A stretch of 7,492 nucleotides of DNA, taken from contig JAFDWD010000078.1 of the NCBI GenBank assembly GCA_018268695.1, positions 1 to 7,492 of the forward strand, written 5' to 3'. Both the position numbers and the translations under genes were made by a program. Below, one piece after another: positions 1-5,785 of this stretch (its first letter is position 1; every line of letters begins with the position of its first letter). A model generated the notes under the pieces. It did no database searches and was not told the DNA's origin. It saw only the letters and a program-made list of their open reading frames with translations. Origin of the DNA: Actinomycetota bacterium. Lineage in GTDB: Bacteria; Actinomycetota; Thermoleophilia; Solirubrobacterales; 70-9.

Positions 1-264
1 CCCGACCTCGAGGGCCGCGCCGACCCGGAGAGCGAGGCGACCAAGACCCTCGCCCGCGAGCGCTTCCGCCGCGCCTTCTCCCACCTCTCCGACCGCGAGC
101 GCCGCGTCGCCGTGATGCTCTACACCCAGGGCCGCACCCTGGCGGAGATCGGCGAGGTCATCGGCGTCTCGGAGTCCCGCGTCTGCCAGATCCACGGCGA
201 ACTGAAGAAGCGCCTGAAGTCCTCCCTGCGCCGCGACGCCGAGCTCTTCACCGCCGCCGGCTGA
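1..264 (+). CDS. fliA: RNA polymerase sigma-28 factor (FliA/WhiG family), C-terminal fragment
   Basis: The frame is open from base 1 to a TGA at 262-264, giving the last 87 residues; the 5' part lies outside the window. The fragment is sigma region 4: the run SHLSDRERRVAVMLY leads into a helix-turn-helix (TLAEIGEVIGVSESRVCQIH) that recognises the -35 element. The ESRVCQIH recognition helix is typical of the FliA/SigD/WhiG group rather than of SigA or SigB. These factors direct core polymerase to late flagellar promoters of the form TAAA-N15-GCCGATAA, and a close match precedes the CHAP gene at 7134-7108. Glutamate is GAG in nine of ten cases, unlike the structural flagellar genes downstream. 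Whether the protein is closer to FliA or to WhiG cannot be settled from this fragment. Confidence 0.9.
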   Translation, partial: PDLEGRADPESEATKTLARERFRRAFSHLSDRERRVAVMLYTQGRTLAEIGEVIGVSESRVCQIHGELKKRLKSSLRRDAELFTAAG

Positions 265-285
265 CCCAATCGCCGCGGACTCGGC

Positions 286-312
286 TCAAGTCCCGGGCGC
301 GGCGGTCGAATA
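286..312 (+). promoter_or_regulatory. Possible sigma-28 promoter before flgF
   Basis: TCAA at 286-289 and GTCGAATA at 305-312 are separated by exactly 15 bases, the sigma-28 spacing. Against TAAA and GCCGATAA they match 3 of 4 and 5 of 8 positions. The stronger site before the CHAP gene shares the AAG after the -35 core and the GTCGA start of the -10. If used, transcription would begin about 319-320, only a few bases before the flgF ATG. The match is weak enough to be chance in a high-GC gap, and read-through from the sigma gene is an alternative. Confidence 0.35.
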
Positions 313-322
313 CCGGGGCTGG

Positions 323-1009
323 ATGGACTCCGGTCTCTACATCGCCGCCTCCGGGATGCTCGCCGAGATGGTGCGCCAGGAACAGATCTCCAACCAGCTG
401 GCGAACGTCAACACGCCGGGGTTCAAGGCGGAACGGGCGACGCAGGAAGGGTTCGGGGAACTGCTGCTGCAGAACACCGCCACCGGGGCCTCGGTCGGGC
501 GGCTGAGCCTCGGGGTCCAGATCGGCGAAACGTCGACCGACCTGACCCCGGCCGGGATCCACGAAACCGGGGAAGCGCTCGACTTCGCGATCGAAGGGGA
601 AGGCTTCTTCGCCGTGCGGACCGGGGCGGGGGTCCGCTACACGCGCAACGGCCAGTTCTCGGTCGACGCCGAAGGCAACCTGACCGACCAGCTCGGCGAC
701 CCGGTGCTCGGCGCGAACGGGGCGCCGGTGCGACTGCGCGCCGACGGGACGGTGGCGCCGGGGGACCTCGGGGTCTTCGAAGTGGCCGGGGCCGAAAAGC
801 AGGGGGACAACCTTTACACCGGCAACGCGACCGGGCAGGCCGCGGGCAAGGTGCGGGCCGGGTTTCTCGAGGAATCGGCGGTGAATCCGTCCCAGGCGAT
901 GGTCCAGATGATCTCCTCGTTCCGCGCGCTCGAAGCCGATCAGAAATCGATCCAGACGATCAACGAAACGCTCGGTGAGTCGGCCGGCCAGGTGGGGGCG
1001 ATCGGCTGA
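323..1009 (+). CDS. flgF: Flagellar basal-body rod protein FlgF
   Basis: This 228-residue protein belongs to the FlgF/FlgG/FlgE axial family, which builds the rod crossing the cell wall and is exported by the flagellar type III system. The N-terminal signature is clear: GLYIAASGM, then NQLANVNTPGFKAE (residues 26-39). The mid-protein FlgE/F/G motif (ALDFAIEGEGFFAV) is intact near residues 85-98. The C-terminal helix with MVQMISSFRALEADQKSIQTI is the part that packs in the rod core. There is no signal peptide, as expected for a type III substrate. The ATG at 323 has only a weak GGGG (315-318) before it. The stop TGA overlaps the flgG ATG by one base, so translation is probably coupled. FlgF is preferred because FlgG follows, but family members are easily confused; B. 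subtilis FlhO is an equivalent. Glutamate is 15 GAA to 3 GAG. Confidence 0.85.
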   Translation: MDSGLYIAASGMLAEMVRQEQISNQLANVNTPGFKAERATQEGFGELLLQNTATGASVGRLSLGVQIGETSTDLTPAGIHETGEALDFAIEGEGFFAVRTGAGVRYTRNGQFSVDAEGNLTDQLGDPVLGANGAPVRLRADGTVAPGDLGVFEVAGAEKQGDNLYTGNATGQAAGKVRAGFLEESAVNPSQAMVQMISSFRALEADQKSIQTINETLGESAGQVGAIG

Positions 1010-1743
1010 TGGATACCGCGCTGACCACCGCCGCCGCGGGGATGGAAGCCCAGCAGGCCTGGATGGACGCGCTGTCGAACGACATCGCGAACGTCTCGAC
1101 CACCGGCTACAAGAGCCTGCGGGTCGGTTTCCGTGACCTGCTCTACCAGTCGCCGGGACGGGGCGGGGCCGAAGGGACGATCACCGGTTCCGGGTCGGCC
1201 GCCCAGATCTTCGGCCAAGACCAGGAACAGGGAGCGCTGGAAGCCACCGGACGGCCGCTCGACGTGGCGCTCACCACCCCCGGCTTCATCCAGGTGCGCT
1301 CCGCCGCCGGCGGCGTCGCCCTGACCCGGGACGGCAACCTCCAGATCGGCCCCGACGGGCAGCTGCGCACGGCGACCGGGCAGGCGCTCCAGCCACCGGT
1401 CCAGATCCCCAAGGGCGTCGACCCGTCCGACATCTCGATCGCTCCCGACGGCACGGTGAGCGCCGGCAAACGCACGCTCGGCAAGATCCCGCTGGTCGAG
1501 GTGACGAACCCGGACGGCCTGCAGGCCGATGGCGAAGGCGACTATCTGCCGACGGCCGCGAGTGGCCCGGTGAAGGCGGCGCCGCGGGCGCGGCTGCAGC
1601 AAGGGGCGCTGGAGGCCTCGAACGTCGACATGGGGAGCGTGATGACCGCGATGACCGAAGCCCAGCAGGGCTACGCGCTGGCGGGCAAGGCGATCACCAC
1701 CCAGGACGAAGTCCTCGCCGTCGCCAACGGGCTGATCCGATGA
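1009..1743 (+). CDS. flgG: Flagellar distal rod protein FlgG
   Basis: The 244-residue product is the second rod protein of the pair. Residues 1-45 carry the family N-terminus (AAAGMEAQQAWMDALSNDIANVSTTGYK), followed by VGFRDLLYQ, which closely resembles the DLLYQ stretch of FlgG. The region GALEATGRPLDVAL corresponds to the FlgG segment after its distal-rod insertion. The C-terminus has QGALEASNVDMGSVMTAMTEAQQGYALAGKAI, the conserved LE-SNV helix. One oddity is that the usual G-x-GFF motif here reads TTPGFIQV, so the glycine-acid-glycine turn is lost while FlgF keeps it. At 244 residues it is slightly shorter than the usual 260 or so. The gene starts one base inside the flgF stop and ends in an ATGA overlap with flgJ. 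Confidence 0.88.
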   Translation: MDTALTTAAAGMEAQQAWMDALSNDIANVSTTGYKSLRVGFRDLLYQSPGRGGAEGTITGSGSAAQIFGQDQEQGALEATGRPLDVALTTPGFIQVRSAAGGVALTRDGNLQIGPDGQLRTATGQALQPPVQIPKGVDPSDISIAPDGTVSAGKRTLGKIPLVEVTNPDGLQADGEGDYLPTAASGPVKAAPRARLQQGALEASNVDMGSVMTAMTEAQQGYALAGKAITTQDEVLAVANGLIR

Positions 1744-2072
1744 CCGCGGCGACCGGGATCGCGGCGGCGGTGGCGGGCGCGGCGGTCCCGAAATCGATCC
1801 GCGACGAAGGGCCCGACGCGGTCCAGGGCTTTCGCGCCGCGCTCTCCTTCGAATCGATGCTGCTGAAGCAGATGCTCGCCGAGGCGCTGCCGGAATCACC
1901 GGCCGGATCGACCGAAGAAGAAGGGTTCGGCGGGGGCGAAGGCGGCAATGCCTTCTCGGCGACGCCGACCCCGGTCAGCCTCCCCGAAACGGTCACCGAA
2001 GCGGTGGTCGGCGCGGGTGGGCTCGGCCTCGCGAGCGAGATGTACTCGAACTTCGAGGGGGTCGGGAGGTGA
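1740..2072 (+). CDS. flgJ: Rod-binding protein, FlgJ N-terminal domain only
   Basis: This is a 110-residue protein matching the FlgJ rod-binding domain, which caps the growing rod in the periplasm or wall. Visible landmarks are FESMLLKQMLAEALPES (about residues 37-53), a glycine- and glutamate-rich linker (TEEEGFGGGEGG), and the C-terminal TEAVVGAGGLGLASEMYSNF, which corresponds to the AxxGGLGLAxxLY motif of the family. The C-terminal muramidase of enterobacterial FlgJ (about 313 residues) is absent, as in many Gram-positive and alpha-proteobacterial versions. The start overlaps the flgG stop as ATGA, and its own stop lies inside the ribosome binding site of flgN. A separate CHAP hydrolase on the other strand could supply the missing enzyme activity; that link is inferred. 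Confidence 0.82.
   Translation: MTAATGIAAAVAGAAVPKSIRDEGPDAVQGFRAALSFESMLLKQMLAEALPESPAGSTEEEGFGGGEGGNAFSATPTPVSLPETVTEAVVGAGGLGLASEMYSNFEGVGR
2065..2072 (+). promoter_or_regulatory. Strong Shine-Dalgarno that sets the flgN start
   Basis: GGAGGTGA at 2065-2072 is an eight-base match to the 16S rRNA anti-Shine-Dalgarno sequence. It lies eight bases before the ATG at 2081 and overlaps the GTG at 2069. It therefore argues for starting flgN at 2081, although 2069 would give the more common GTGA stop-start overlap with flgJ. Confidence 0.65.
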
Positions 2073-2080
2073 GCACCGAG

Positions 2081-2551
2081 ATGCTGGTCCAGGATCAGGT
2101 CCTGCCCGCCGCGGTCGCCCGCCACCTGGAGTTGCAGATCGCCTCCGCGCAGCGCCTGCTCGACCTCGTCCTGAGGCAGGGCTCGGCGATCCGCGAGCGC
2201 GACGTCGAGGCCGTCCTTGCCCGCCTCTCCGACATCCAGGTCGAGATGGCGGCGCGCGAATCGCTCGAGCGCGAACGGGCCGAACTGATCCGCCGCGCCG
2301 CCGTGCGCCTCGGCGTGCAGCCGGTCGAGGTCGGGCTGCCGGGGCTGGCGGGCCTCGCGGCGCCGGCCGAGCAGGAGAGGCTGCTCGCGCGCTCGGCCGA
2401 ACTGCGCGGACTGCTCGCCGAGATCGCCCGCGAGCACGGCATCAACCGCGCCCTGATGCGCCAGGAACTGACCTTCCTCGATCACCTGCTGCGGGTGTCC
2501 GGCGAAGAAGCCGAGCCCGGCGGCCGCCGGCTGATGGACGTGGAGGCCTAG
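2081..2551 (+). CDS. flgN: Flagellar export chaperone FlgN
   Basis: The product is about 156 residues, mostly alpha-helical with heptad-like leucines, consistent with the FlgN family that binds the C-terminal helices of FlgK and FlgL in the cytoplasm and brings them to the export gate. Features that fit are the N-terminal helix (LELQIASAQRLLDLVLRQ), a long charged helix (MAARESLERERAELIRR), a loop ending in PAEQERLLARSAELRGLLAEI, and the closing HGINRALMRQELTFLDHLL, which matches the family's N-x-x-L-x-x-x-L-x-F pattern. It lies directly before flgK and flgL, its expected clients. The ATG at 2081 is chosen because of the spaced GGAGGTGA; GTG at 2069 would add four residues. Sequence conservation in this family is low, so position weighs heavily in the call. 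Glutamate codons are mixed, counted from 2069: 7 GAA to 13 GAG. Confidence 0.8.
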   Translation: MLVQDQVLPAAVARHLELQIASAQRLLDLVLRQGSAIRERDVEAVLARLSDIQVEMAARESLERERAELIRRAAVRLGVQPVEVGLPGLAGLAAPAEQERLLARSAELRGLLAEIAREHGINRALMRQELTFLDHLLRVSGEEAEPGGRRLMDVEA

Positions 2552-2555
2552 CGGC

Positions 2556-3884
2556 GTGGGCGTCTCCACCTTCATGGGCCTGCAGACCGCGCTGCGCGGG
2601 CTGATCGCCCAGCAGGAGGCCCTCGACGTCACCGGCCACAACATCGCCAACGCGAACACGCGTGGGTACTCGCGCCAGGAAGTGACGACTAGCGCCAGCC
2701 GGGCCCTGAAGATCAACACCGGGTCGAGCGCCGGCAACGGCAAGGCCGAACTGGGAACCGGGGTCGACGTCACCGGCATCACCCGCGCCCGCGACCGCTT
2801 CCTCGACCTCCAGTACCGCGCCCAGGCGATGCGCCTCGGCGGGCTCGCCGCACGGGTGCAGGGGATGGAAACGATCGAAGGGGCGCTCGCCGAGCCGGGC
2901 GAAACGGGGATCTCGAAAGAGCTGCAGACCTTCTGGACCGACTGGGAAGGACTCGCCAACAGCCCCGAAGACTCCGCTGCGCGCCAGGCCGTGGTCGAAG
3001 CGGGGAAGGCGCTCGGCGTCAGCCTCGCCGAACTGAACCAGCAGCTGACCGACGCCGGCACGGTGGCCGAAGGCGAATACGCGGCGATCACCGGCAAAGG
3101 CGGCGAAGTGGAAGAGAAAGCGAAGGAAATCGCGCTGCTGAACGGGGCGATCCGCACCTCGATGAGCGAGGGCGCCGAACCGAACGACCTGCTCGACCGG
3201 CGTGATCTCCTGCTGGACGAACTGTCGGGGCTCGGTCAGGTGTCGGTCACCGAACTGAAAGACGGGACGGTAGAAGTCGGCTTCGGCGACGCCGCCGAAC
3301 CACTCGTCTCCGGCACCGAAGTCGACTGGCCCCAGGAACTGAAAGAACCGAAGGGGAAGCTGGGTGCGCTGCTCGAACTGGTCGAACCGGGAGGGACGAT
3401 CGAATCCTTCCGCGCCGAACTGAACGGCTTCGCCGAAGGCCTCGCGAACGCGGTCAACGCGATCCACACGAAAGGCGGTGGCCCGGCGTTCTTCACCTAC
3501 GAAGCGGGCAAAGCGGCCGCTTCGCTGAACGTCGCCGTCAATGCCGCCGAAGTGGAGACGGCCACCAACGGCGCGGTCGGCGGCAACGACATCGCGACCG
3601 CGATCGGAGGGCTGCGGGGCGGTGCGGTCGACCGCACCTACGCCTCCTTCGTCACCCGCGTCGGCACCGAAATGAACGAAGCGAAAAACGGCGAAACGAA
3701 CGCCCAGGCGCTGCTGAACGCGGTCTCCGAACGGCGCGAATCGTCCTCCGGCGCCTCTCTCGACGAAGAAATGACGAACCTGCAGCGCTTCCAGCGCGGC
3801 TACGAAGCCTCGGCGCGGGCGATGACCGCGCTCGACGAAGCGCTCGACGTGCTGATCAACCGTACCGGCCGGGTCGGCCTGTGA
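2556..3884 (+). CDS. flgK: Flagellar hook-associated protein 1, FlgK
   Basis: FlgK forms the first ring of the hook-filament junction. The 442-residue product has the hallmark N-terminus, with GLIAQQEALDVTGHNIAN (15-32) followed by ANTRGYSRQEV, and the matching C-terminal helix ASLDEEMTNLQRFQRGYEAS, ALDEALDVLINR. These two helices pair to form the D0/D1 core. The middle region (about 90-380) is variable and acidic. At 442 residues it is shorter than E. coli FlgK (about 547), because part of the surface domain is missing. It starts with GTG at 2556, with GGAGG at 2542-2546 nine bases upstream and inside the end of flgN. Only four bases separate it from flgN. Glutamate is 38 GAA to 6 GAG, the most extreme of the large genes. 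Confidence 0.95.
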   Translation: MGVSTFMGLQTALRGLIAQQEALDVTGHNIANANTRGYSRQEVTTSASRALKINTGSSAGNGKAELGTGVDVTGITRARDRFLDLQYRAQAMRLGGLAARVQGMETIEGALAEPGETGISKELQTFWTDWEGLANSPEDSAARQAVVEAGKALGVSLAELNQQLTDAGTVAEGEYAAITGKGGEVEEKAKEIALLNGAIRTSMSEGAEPNDLLDRRDLLLDELSGLGQVSVTELKDGTVEVGFGDAAEPLVSGTEVDWPQELKEPKGKLGALLELVEPGGTIESFRAELNGFAEGLANAVNAIHTKGGGPAFFTYEAGKAAASLNVAVNAAEVETATNGAVGGNDIATAIGGLRGGAVDRTYASFVTRVGTEMNEAKNGETNAQALLNAVSERRESSSGASLDEEMTNLQRFQRGYEASARAMTALDEALDVLINRTGRVGL

Positions 3885-3906
3885 GCGGACGGGGGAGGGG
3901 CGCGCG

Positions 3907-4821
3907 ATGACGATGCGGATCACCGAGGGGATGACCCGGCGCACGGTCCTCCAGGACCTCGGCGCGACCAAAGGGCGCCTCACCCAGTTGCAGCGCGAAA
4001 TCTCCTCCGGCCACCGGATCACCCGCCCCGCCGACGACCCGTTCGGCGCCGGGCGCACCCTGCAGCTGACCGGCGAGCTCGAGTCCTTCAAGCAGTACAA
4101 GTCGAACGTCGACGACGGGGTCGGCTGGGTGACGGCGACCGAAACGGCGCTGTCGCGGATCACCTCGACGGTGCAGCGGGCCCGCGAACTGCTCGTCCAG
4201 GGCGGCAACGACTCCAACGGCCAGGTCGCGCGGGAAGGCATCGCGGCGGAGATCGAAGCGCTCACCGAAGCGGTCAAGCAGGAAGCGAACGTCACCTACG
4301 ACGACCGCTACATCTTCGCCGGCACGGCGACCGAAACGCGGCCCTACGAACCCGGTCCCGGCGACGAATACAAAGGCGACGAAGGGACGATCCAGCGGGT
4401 GATCGGCAAGGGGGTGTCGATCGGGGTCAACGTCGACATCCAGACGGTCCTCGGCAACGGCGCGGCCGCCAACGACAACAAGCTGCTCGACGTGCTGCGC
4501 GACATCGCCACCGACCTGCGCGGCGGCACCGTGGCGAACGCCGAAGCGCTGCGCGGCACCGACCTCGAACGCCTGAGCGCCAACATGGACGAACTGACCC
4601 GGGTGCGGGCCGTCGTCGGCGCCACCACCAACCGCCTGGAGACGGCGGGGACGCGGCTGGAACAGCTGCAGGAAGCGAGCCTGGCCCAGCTGAACAACGT
4701 CTACAACGTGGACATGGCCGAAGCGCTGGTCAACTACTCCTCCGAACAGGCGGCGTACGAAACCGCGCTGCGCTCCGGCTCCAAACTGATCCAGCCGTCG
4801 CTGATGGATTTCCTCAGGTAG
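3907..4821 (+). CDS. flgL: Flagellar hook-associated protein 3, FlgL
   Basis: FlgL makes the second junction ring, on which flagellin assembles. The 304-residue product is flagellin-like at both ends: MRITEGMTRRTVLQDL and QLQREISSGHRITRPADDPF at the N-terminus, then VTATETALSRITSTVQRARELLVQG, and near residue 130 the family motif NVTYDDRYIFAGT. The C-terminal helix runs through EALVNYSSEQAAYETALRSG and ends SLMDFLR. The length is close to E. coli FlgL (317). The ATG at 3907 is preferred because GGAGG (3894-3898) lies eight bases upstream; the in-frame ATG at 3913 would begin MRIT, as many homologues do, but sits too far from that site. It follows flgK by 22 bases and is a presumed client of FlgN. 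Confidence 0.95.
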   Translation: MTMRITEGMTRRTVLQDLGATKGRLTQLQREISSGHRITRPADDPFGAGRTLQLTGELESFKQYKSNVDDGVGWVTATETALSRITSTVQRARELLVQGGNDSNGQVAREGIAAEIEALTEAVKQEANVTYDDRYIFAGTATETRPYEPGPGDEYKGDEGTIQRVIGKGVSIGVNVDIQTVLGNGAAANDNKLLDVLRDIATDLRGGTVANAEALRGTDLERLSANMDELTRVRAVVGATTNRLETAGTRLEQLQEASLAQLNNVYNVDMAEALVNYSSEQAAYETALRSGSKLIQPSLMDFLR

Positions 4822-4825
4822 GCCG

Positions 4826-4841
4826 GGGGAAGGAAGGGGAG
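4826..4841 (+). promoter_or_regulatory. fliW ribosome binding region with three GGA motifs
   Basis: The purine-rich stretch just before the fliW ATG contains GGA at 4828-4830, 4832-4834 and 4838-4840. It serves as the Shine-Dalgarno region. GGA in a ribosome binding site is also the core of CsrA recognition, so CsrA could in principle control translation of its own antagonist here. That regulatory role is inference; purine-rich binding sites contain GGA often. Confidence 0.45.
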
Positions 4842-5285
4842 ATGAGCGAGATCGTCGCCAGCACGCGGTTCGGGGAGCTCGAGGTTCCCACCGAGGCCCT
4901 GATCGATTTCCCGGAGGGCATGATCGGCGTCGGCGGGCGCCGCTTCGCACTGCTCGAGCGCGACGAGAGCGGCTCCTTCAAGTGGCTGCAGGAGACCTCC
5001 CAGCCCGACCTCGCCCTGCCGGTCACCGACCCCTTCACCTTCTTCCCCGACTACGAGGTCGTCCTCTCCGACGAGGAGGCCGCCCGGATCGGCGTCACCG
5101 ATCCCGCCACCGCCCAGGTCCTGGTCGTCGTCCGTGCCGACGAGGACCCGGGCCGCATCGGCGCCAACCTGCTGGCCCCGATCCTGGTCTCGGCCGGGAT
5201 CGGCCACCAGGTGATGAACGAAGCGTCCTGGGCCCCCCTGCGTGAGCCGCTGCTGTCCGGAGGGCAGCGGCAGGTCGCGGCGTAG
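4842..5285 (+). CDS. fliW: Flagellar assembly factor FliW (CsrA antagonist)
   Basis: FliW is a small cytoplasmic beta-barrel protein that binds either flagellin or CsrA. When flagellin is exported, free FliW binds CsrA allosterically and relieves repression of flagellin translation. The 147-residue length fits the family (B. subtilis about 143). Visible motifs are FGELEVPTEALIDFPEGMIG (10-29), WLQETSQPDLALPVTDPF (48-65), FFPDYEV, and NLLAPILVS (109-117), the counterpart of the conserved NLxAPI segment. It follows flgL by 20 bases and is the last gene of the plus-strand operon. csrA lies downstream and flagellin at the far edge of the window, so all three partners of the switch are within about 2.7 kb. 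Glutamate is 13 GAG to 1 GAA, opposite to flgL just before it. Confidence 0.95.
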   Translation: MSEIVASTRFGELEVPTEALIDFPEGMIGVGGRRFALLERDESGSFKWLQETSQPDLALPVTDPFTFFPDYEVVLSDEEAARIGVTDPATAQVLVVVRADEDPGRIGANLLAPILVSAGIGHQVMNEASWAPLREPLLSGGQRQVAA

Positions 5286-5304
5286 GAGAAAGGGACCCGG
5301 CGAG

Positions 5305-5351
5305 GCGCGGGCGACCTGCGTTATCAATAGGTTCACCAAGGTCGCCCGCGC
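5305..5351 (+). repeat. 13-bp perfect inverted repeat after fliW
   Basis: GCGCGGGCGACCT at 5305-5317 and AGGTCGCCCGCGC at 5339-5351 are perfect inverse complements around a 21-base, comparatively AT-rich loop. The position, 20 bases after the fliW stop, suits an RNA hairpin ending the flgF-fliW transcript, or an mRNA-protecting structure. No T-run follows (the next bases are TCCCCGGGG), so it is not a classic intrinsic terminator, and the loop is long. A DNA-binding dyad or a bidirectional element is the alternative. Confidence 0.55.
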
Positions 5352-5551
5352 TCCCCGGGGTATGACGGACCCGTCACCGAAGGCCACGGAGAGCGACCGA
5401 AGGCGCAAGGGAGCGTGGAGTTCCCGGCGTCTTCGTCACTGACCCACCACTCAAGGCCTTGCTGTGGCGCCTCTCCCACGGAACCCTCACGCCCAGGACA
5501 GCGCAACCAGGACTGCCGCCCCCGCCGACGCGACGCCGCCCGCACCCCCAC
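5352..5551. other. Gene-free spacer between the fliW hairpin and csrA
   Basis: No coding gene is supported in this spacer. It holds a small hairpin (TGACG 5363-5367, loop GACC, CGTCA 5372-5376) with GGA at the stem-loop junction, six further GGA trinucleotides up to 5512, and a ten-base palindrome CAAGGCCTTG at 5452-5461. A 26-codon frame from ATG 5362 to TGA 5442 has no ribosome binding site. If fliW transcripts read through, the region would be 3' untranslated RNA with candidate CsrA sites; otherwise nothing definite is seen. Confidence 0.3.
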
Positions 5552-5557
5552 TACACT
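5552..5557 (+). promoter_or_regulatory. -10 element for leaderless csrA transcript
   Basis: TACACT at 5552-5557 fits the actinobacterial TANNNT -10 form and ends exactly six bases before the csrA ATG. That places the expected start of transcription on the A of the start codon. No Shine-Dalgarno sequence lies between them, and no convincing -35 element is visible 16-19 bases upstream, which is common for such promoters. Confidence 0.55.
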
Positions 5558-5563
5558 CCGCCG

Positions 5564-5785
5564 ATGCTGACGATCAGTCGCCGCCAGGGCGAGCGCATCC
5601 TGATCGGCGACGACATCGTGGTCGAGATCGTCGAGGTGAGTGGAGGCTCGGTCCGCCTCGGGATCACCGCGCCGAAGGAGCGGCGGATCTACCGCGAGGA
5701 GCTCTGGGAGCAGATCAAGCAGGAGAACGAAGCAGCGGCGGCGGGCGACTTCAGCGCGCCGGTAGAGCCACCAGACCAAGGGTGA
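5564..5785 (+). CDS. csrA: Translational regulator CsrA
   Basis: CsrA is a small dimeric RNA-binding protein that covers GGA motifs at ribosome binding sites; in FliW-containing bacteria its main known target is flagellin mRNA. The 73-residue product opens MLTISRRQGERILIGDDI, followed by VRLGITAPKERRIYREEL and a helical tail. The RNA-contacting R44 of the YREE segment is present, as is N55, the position equivalent to the asparagine needed for FliW inhibition in B. subtilis CsrA (recalled from published work). The tail beyond residue 55 is longer than in E. coli CsrA (61 residues) and similar to B. subtilis (74), fitting FliW control. The frame is open upstream to 5459, but homology begins at the ATG at 5564. 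The last 35 bases overlap the end of the convergent LuxR gene. Glutamate is 9 GAG to 1 GAA. Confidence 0.95.
   Translation: MLTISRRQGERILIGDDIVVEIVEVSGGSVRLGITAPKERRIYREELWEQIKQENEAAAAGDFSAPVEPPDQG

Noticed and set aside
1694..3157. Long open frame on the minus strand opposite flgJ, flgN and flgK
   Set aside because: It is antisense to genes with clear flagellar homology. Its translation is low-complexity Ser/Pro/Arg sequence with no recognisable motif, as expected from GC-rich codons read backwards.
2442..4295. 617-codon minus-strand frame opposite flgK and flgL
   Set aside because: It spans two firmly identified genes in antisense and shows no family motif. Such frames are common in high-GC DNA because stop codons are rare.
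5331..5363. GTT and GGGTAT as a SigF/SigB stress promoter after fliW
   Set aside because: GTT (5331) and GGGTAT (5358-5363) are separated by about 23-24 bases, beyond the usual 14-17, and the pair spans the right arm of the inverted repeat.
5362..5442. 26-residue small ORF between fliW and csrA
   Set aside because: It has an ATG but no ribosome binding site, an Arg-rich product and no recognisable domain, so chance is the simplest reading.
5459..5563. Extending CsrA upstream to a 108-residue protein
   Set aside because: The added residues are Pro/Arg-rich with no match to the family, while MLTISRR is the expected CsrA N-terminus and begins at 5564.
5560..5567. GCCGATGC before and across the csrA start as a sigma-28 -10 element
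   Set aside because: It overlaps the start codon and has no TAAA-like element 15 bases upstream; the bases there are CGCA.
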